Shown here piece by piece: positions 24,013-26,598 of a DNA stretch of 26,598 bases. The translations under genes and the position numbers were made by a program. Position 1 is the first letter of the stretch; the number at the start of each line of letters is the position of its first letter. The stretch is from Betaproteobacteria bacterium (GTDB lineage Bacteria; Pseudomonadota; Gammaproteobacteria; Burkholderiales; SG8-41): assembly GCA_025363575.1 (NCBI GenBank), contig JANYDM010000199.1, positions 1 to 26,598 of the forward strand, given 5' to 3'. Below the pieces are notes generated by a model that had not been told where the DNA came from, did not search any database, and saw nothing but the letters and a program-made list of their open reading frames with translations.

Positions 24013-24600
24013 TCATGGTGTTTCGCCGATGAGCCATGCTTCCAACTCGGGCCACCAGATGTTGCTCACATCAGAGTCCGCAGCCACTGATGAAGACTGT
24101 CGCTGACGGAGCTTTCGGTCCGAAGGCACGGCAGTTATTGGACCCCAGTAAGGCCGGCAATCGACGGACTTTGGAACGACCGGATTTTCGAACAGTGAAT
24201 CTACGTTGCCGTCTACAACTTCGGCTCCAATTCTTACCCAGGCGTGTTCCCAGGAGAAGACCCTTAAGCCGCCGCCGGCGAAGTAGATCGCCTCGCCCGG
24301 CACAGCTTGGGCGGCGAGACCCTTAAATTGAAGGGCTCTCGCAAGCAGCAAAGCGAACTGCTGACACATCTCAGACCTTCCAAAGAGATTTTCATCCACA
24401 AGGCCAGCTACACGGTCGAGCAATACGGCTCGAAAAGTGGCATCCAATAGAGTGGACTGATCGATGAGGTTGATCGATGGTCGATGTCGCTTACCTGCGA
24501 CCTTGTGGCTCCGGATCAGATTCACCTTCTCTTGGTGCTCCGGCGCGAGCAGCAAGAAGTCGTCGGCACTCATGTTCACGGCGGGGGAGATTTCGCGCAT
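24013..24600 (-). CDS. Cassette 5: candidate transglutaminase/cysteine-protease-fold protein
   Basis: A 195-residue soluble protein. The middle reads GRSEMCQQFALLLARALQFKG, then FSWEHAWVRIGAEVVDGNVDSLF. A Cys (79) at the start of a helix, a His (119) before a strand and an Asp (130 or 134) shortly after is the order of the transglutaminase-like/papain-like superfamily. I infer a possible Cys-His-Asp hydrolase or transferase; the family is not one I recognise, and catalysis is unproven. ATG 24600 lies 9 bases after the attC6 R' box; an alternative start is Met10. Stop TGA 24013, just before attC5. Confidence 0.7.
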   Translation of the reverse strand: MREISPAVNMSADDFLLLAPEHQEKVNLIRSHKVAGKRHRPSINLIDQSTLLDATFRAVLLDRVAGLVDENLFGRSEMCQQFALLLARALQFKGLAAQAVPGEAIYFAGGGLRVFSWEHAWVRIGAEVVDGNVDSLFENPVVPKSVDCRPYWGPITAVPSDRKLRQRQSSSVAADSDVSNIWWPELEAWLIGETP

Positions 24601-24661
24601 CCTGAGACGCCTAACGTTGCGCTAACGCGCGCTGTGAGCTTGCCCTGAAAAAGTGGACAGT

Positions 24662-25468
24662 TTAAGAATTGATAGTTTCATATTCTGCCGGCGAGCGAAA
24701 GTCTAGACGTGAATGTCTGCGCTGAGCGTTGTAGAAGTACAGATAGTCGCGGATCTTCTTTACGGCATCGGTAACGCAGGTGAAGTCGCGATTCATTTCA
24801 AGCTTAAGGTTTGAGAAGAAGGATTCCAAGTGAGCGTTGTCGTAACAGTTACCCCGTCGACTCATGCTCGGTTCGAGTTTGTGCTCGGTGAGCAGGTTTT
24901 GGAAACTATGGGCGGCATACTCGATGCCTTGATCAGAGTGAAAGAGCGTGCCAGGCGCGGGCTTGCGTTGATCAATGGCCATTCGCAAAGCTTCTCGAGT
25001 CAAGTTGGCCGTTCGCTGACGGCTCACCGCCCACCCAATGACGCGGCGAGAGTAAAGGTCCAGCACTACCGCGAGATACAGCCACCCTTGGGGTGTGCGC
25101 AAATAGGTGTAATCGCCCGCCCACAGTTCATTGATGCGACAGGCCGGATCGCGTCTGAGCAGATGATTGTCGATTCGGGCATAGAGGCCGGCCATAGCTG
25201 CATTAGCGCGGTAGCGGCGCTTGCGCTGTGCAACGAGGCCGTGAATGCGCATGAGCCGCGCTACTCGGTGGCGCCCACATGCCTGTCCTCGGGCGACCAA
25301 TTCCCGGTGCATGCGAGGGCTGCCGTAGACACAGTTGGTCTCCCGGTGCACATCACGCATGATGCTCACCAAAGTGTGGTTGGCTCGCGCGCGAGCACTC
25401 TCGCCGCGCCCGTTCCAGGCGCAAAAGCCGCTTCGAGAAACTTGCAGGTAACGACACAACCAGCTCAC
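24662..25468 (-). CDS. IS3-family transposase OrfB (DDE integrase core)
   Basis: A 268-residue catalytic part as counted from the GTG at 25468. DDE residues: Asp119 in ELWAGDYTYL, Asp179 in LFHSDQGIEY, Glu215 in NAHLESFFSNLK, with YGSPRMHREL upstream and the C-terminal YLYFYNAQRRHSRLDFRSP. The frame stays open upstream to the slippery site, so the natural product is probably an OrfAB fusion containing ARPLRLATKEDIFAFIAQH before this start. All catalytic residues are intact, so the element may be active. Confidence 0.93.
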   Translation of the reverse strand: MSWLCRYLQVSRSGFCAWNGRGESARARANHTLVSIMRDVHRETNCVYGSPRMHRELVARGQACGRHRVARLMRIHGLVAQRKRRYRANAAMAGLYARIDNHLLRRDPACRINELWAGDYTYLRTPQGWLYLAVVLDLYSRRVIGWAVSRQRTANLTREALRMAIDQRKPAPGTLFHSDQGIEYAAHSFQNLLTEHKLEPSMSRRGNCYDNAHLESFFSNLKLEMNRDFTCVTDAVKKIRDYLYFYNAQRRHSRLDFRSPAEYETINS

Positions 25469-25824
25469 TTTGAACCGCCCTCCGTGCTGCGCGATGAACG
25501 CGAAGATGTCTTCTTTGGTCGCGAGCCGGAGGGGTCGAGCTTTTTTAGCAAGTCGTTCTCCTCGCGCAACTGGGCATTCTCACGCTCCAGTTCCCGGATT
25601 CGACGCCCGGCCTCGGTCAGATCGATAGTTGGTAATTCTGCTTGCGATTTACCCATTTTTGGTTTGCCCTCGCGTGACTCCTTCTTCCAGCGCGATAGCA
25701 TAAACGGATGGATCGCCAATGTGGTGGCGACGTCTTGTGTCTGGATATTAGGGTGGCTAGCCAGCATTACGGCAAATCGCTTGAACTCCCACGAATGACG
25801 CCTATGCTTCTCTTGCTTGTTCAA
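25465..25824 (-). CDS. IS3-family OrfA (helix-turn-helix)
   Basis: A 119-residue protein: MNKQEKHRRHSWEFKRFAVM, helix-turn-helix region QDVATTLAIHPFMLSRWKKE, and a leucine-zipper-like coiled coil (RRIRELERENAQLREENDLLKK). It binds the IS ends and dimerises. After LLKK the frame encodes an unrelated Ser/Arg-rich tail; the biologically meaningful route is probably a -1 frameshift there into orfB. Confidence 0.92.
   Translation of the reverse strand: MNKQEKHRRHSWEFKRFAVMLASHPNIQTQDVATTLAIHPFMLSRWKKESREGKPKMGKSQAELPTIDLTEAGRRIRELERENAQLREENDLLKKLDPSGSRPKKTSSRSSRSTEGGSK
25540..25546 (-). promoter_or_regulatory. -1 frameshift slippery heptamer in the IS
   Basis: On the - strand A AAA AAG sits in the correct phase (CTA AAA AAG in orfA). 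A -1 slip joins LLKK to ARPLRLATKED and continues into OrfB, giving the usual IS3 OrfAB fusion. Confidence 0.8.
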
Positions 25825-25910
25825 TGTACACCTCCTGTTGCAACTGCAAAGGTGTCCACTAAATCAGGGCAAGCTCAGCGCGGTTTTTGCGTCCGGATTG
25901 GATTGACGAG

Positions 25911-26384
25911 TTAGTTGGCAAAATTCGTTGCCTCATAGTGCGGTGGATCGGCATCGGGTATGCTCATTCCGTTGTCACGCAAGTATTTCTTTGCGTCAAC
26001 GTAGGCTTGCCCCATGGGACGGTAGTCATTAACAAGCACTGCTGCTCTATCATCCGAAGCTCGTCTTGGCCATTCGGGCACCTTTCGCCAAATGCGCCAC
26101 GGCATAAATAGTGGTGCCCAAGACAAGCCAGGAATTGTTGGCTCAATTCCAACTCGCTCCATGGCTGCAGCCCGATATGCAGCGATGACATTCCATGCGG
26201 CTGCTCGTCTCCACGCAACGGCAGGGGTATCTGTTCGATTGAAATTGTCGTTCATTTCAGCGTCAACGCGTTTCCTTTGATCCGCGTTGAGGTGTTCAAA
26301 CATGTGTGCGCCTAGGAAGACGATCATCGCAGCCTTGTACTGACGGTCGTACTTACGTTTGCGAAGGGCATCGAATGGCCACAT
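25911..26384 (-). CDS. Cassette 6: protein of unknown function
   Basis: A 157-residue, mainly helical soluble protein from ATG 26384 (MWPFDALRKRKYDRQYK), 5 bases after the attC7 R' box. The frame extends ten codons further but that is attC sequence. No motif of a known family is evident; notable patches are AMIVFLGAHMFEHLN, RRAAAWNVIAAYRAAAMERVG and WRIWRKVPEWPRRAS, and it ends YEATNFAN. Its TAA is in the R'' box of attC6, so it is a complete cassette gene. Confidence 0.7.
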   Translation of the reverse strand: MWPFDALRKRKYDRQYKAAMIVFLGAHMFEHLNADQRKRVDAEMNDNFNRTDTPAVAWRRAAAWNVIAAYRAAAMERVGIEPTIPGLSWAPLFMPWRIWRKVPEWPRRASDDRAAVLVNDYRPMGQAYVDAKKYLRDNGMSIPDADPPHYEATNFAN

Positions 26385-26389
26385 ATGTT

Positions 26390-26470
26390 GTCTAACGTTC
26401 CGGCTGTGGCGCAAAGTGCGTGAAGCGTAGCGCCACGCGAAATTTGTCGCTCACCAGCCGGCTGTTAGGC
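26390..26470 (-). other. attC7
   Basis: 81 bases. R'' GCCTAAC, outer arms AGCCGGCTG / CAGCCGG, inner arms GTGGCGC / GCGCCAC around a TACGCTTCACG loop, R' GTTAGAC. It is the best-formed site of the array. Confidence 0.88.
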
Positions 26471-26598
26471 CGCATTTCGCCGGAGTAATGTGAGGAGCCA
26501 TATCAGAACGGCCGGAATTCCGAGAACGAATATTAAATGACCCTTTATCGGCAGACTCTGAAGGCCAAACAAGGGGGATAGGAAAATAACCCAGATGA
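26465..26598 (-). CDS. Cassette 7: C-terminal end of a small membrane protein (partial)
   Basis: The visible 43 residues on the - strand read IWVIFLSPLFGLQSL, PIKGHLIFVLGIPAVLIWLL, TLLRRNAA, then TAA inside attC7. Two hydrophobic stretches separated by a short polar loop and a basic tail suggest a small inner-membrane protein. The start lies beyond the window. Confidence 0.65.
   Translation of the reverse strand, partial: IWVIFLSPLFGLQSLPIKGHLIFVLGIPAVLIWLLTLLRRNAA

Larger units (their letters stand above)
24641..25871 (-). mobile_element. IS3-family insertion sequence (about 1.23 kb)
   Basis: Ends TGCCCTGAAAAAGTGGACA at the left and its near-complement at the right (TGCCCTGATTTAGTGGACA on the - strand), 16 of 19 bases matching. 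It begins TG and ends CA as IS3 elements do. A 4-bp AGCT duplication flanks it (24637-24640 and 25872-25875). It carries orfA and orfB with a slippery site between, and appears intact. Confidence 0.92.
24609..25916 (-). other. attC6, split by an IS3-family element
   Basis: Halves at 24609-24640 and 25876-25916. Without the IS and one AGCT copy the site is 73 bases: R'' AACTAAC, TCGTCAATCCAATCCGGACG, arms CCGCGCTG / CAGCGCG, TTAGCGCAAC, R' GTTAGGC. The IS entered the hairpin loop. TAA in R'' ends the 157-residue gene. Confidence 0.8.
21639..26598 (-). mobile_element. Integron-type gene cassette array (seven attC-like sites, open at right edge)
   Basis: Seven sites with an RYYYAAC-like box, folded complementary arms and a GTTRRRY-like box separate short - strand genes or toxin-antitoxin pairs. 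Five genes (177-residue protein, hicB, 136-residue protein, 157-residue protein, partial gene) have their TAA stop inside the R'' box, as in true cassettes. attC1 and attC3 share about 26 of 30 bases at their R'' halves. Because genes read leftward and precede their attC, attI/intI would lie right of the window and the left end (21639) is the distal end. No integrase is visible. Confidence 0.85.

Noticed and set aside
24830..25798. 322-residue + strand ORF within the IS
   Set aside because: Antisense to intact transposase genes and without recognised motifs.
21639..26598. Integron integrase gene within the array
   Set aside because: No tyrosine recombinase sequence is present; the only recombinase is the IS3 transposase.

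Overview
The window looks like a high-GC betaproteobacterial chromosome, probably Burkholderiales-like. The grounds are the blocks rph-rdgB-hemW and yicC-gmk-rpoZ-spoT, two stand-alone Bug/TTT periplasmic receptors, thiS-thiG-trmB, and GC-rich codon use. No genus can be named. There are no rRNA or tRNA genes and no CRISPR array.

Positions 1-12758 are mostly core chromosome. On the + strand: the C-terminal end of a diheme c4-like cytochrome, a TonB-dependent receptor, thiS, thiG, trmB and a conserved 87-residue protein. On the - strand: a Bug receptor and the rph-rdgB-hemW run. On the + strand again: yicC, gmk, rpoZ and the bifunctional (p)ppGpp enzyme spoT. Two related heptamer-repeat inverted elements sit at 7048-7140 and 9491-9641; the first forms the C-terminal codons of rdgB.

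Positions 12798-21272 are more accessory. A MASE1-PAS-PAS sensor kinase faces a single-domain Rcp1-like response regulator, with a tiny membrane protein and a small lipoprotein downstream of the kinase. A - strand operon-like run encodes a membrane protein, an Ldh-family dehydrogenase and a GrdB/PrdB-type reductase subunit. The last of these is split by an in-frame UGA (17211-17213) that reads best as selenocysteine: the UxxC context is conserved, homology continues across the codon, and a perfect 7-bp hairpin lies at the right distance for a bacterial SECIS. Ordinary gene calling would report two unrelated ORFs. A secreted protein of unknown function and a second Bug receptor follow.

Positions 21639 to the window end are an integron-type gene-cassette array. 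I find seven attC-like sites with R'' (RYYYAAC-like) and R' (GTTRRRY-like) boxes bracketing folded arms. Every cassette gene lies on the - strand, and five have a TAA stop inside the R'' box of the next attC. Cargo is two small membrane proteins, a hicAB toxin-antitoxin pair, a BrnT-like toxin with a ribbon-helix-helix-like antitoxin, a candidate Cys-His-Asp (transglutaminase-fold-like) protein, a protein of unknown function, and a partial membrane protein cut by the window end. An IS3-family element with a 4-bp AGCT duplication sits in the loop of one attC hairpin. No integrase gene is in the window; cassette orientation predicts attI/intI beyond the right edge, unless this is an integrase-less attC cluster.
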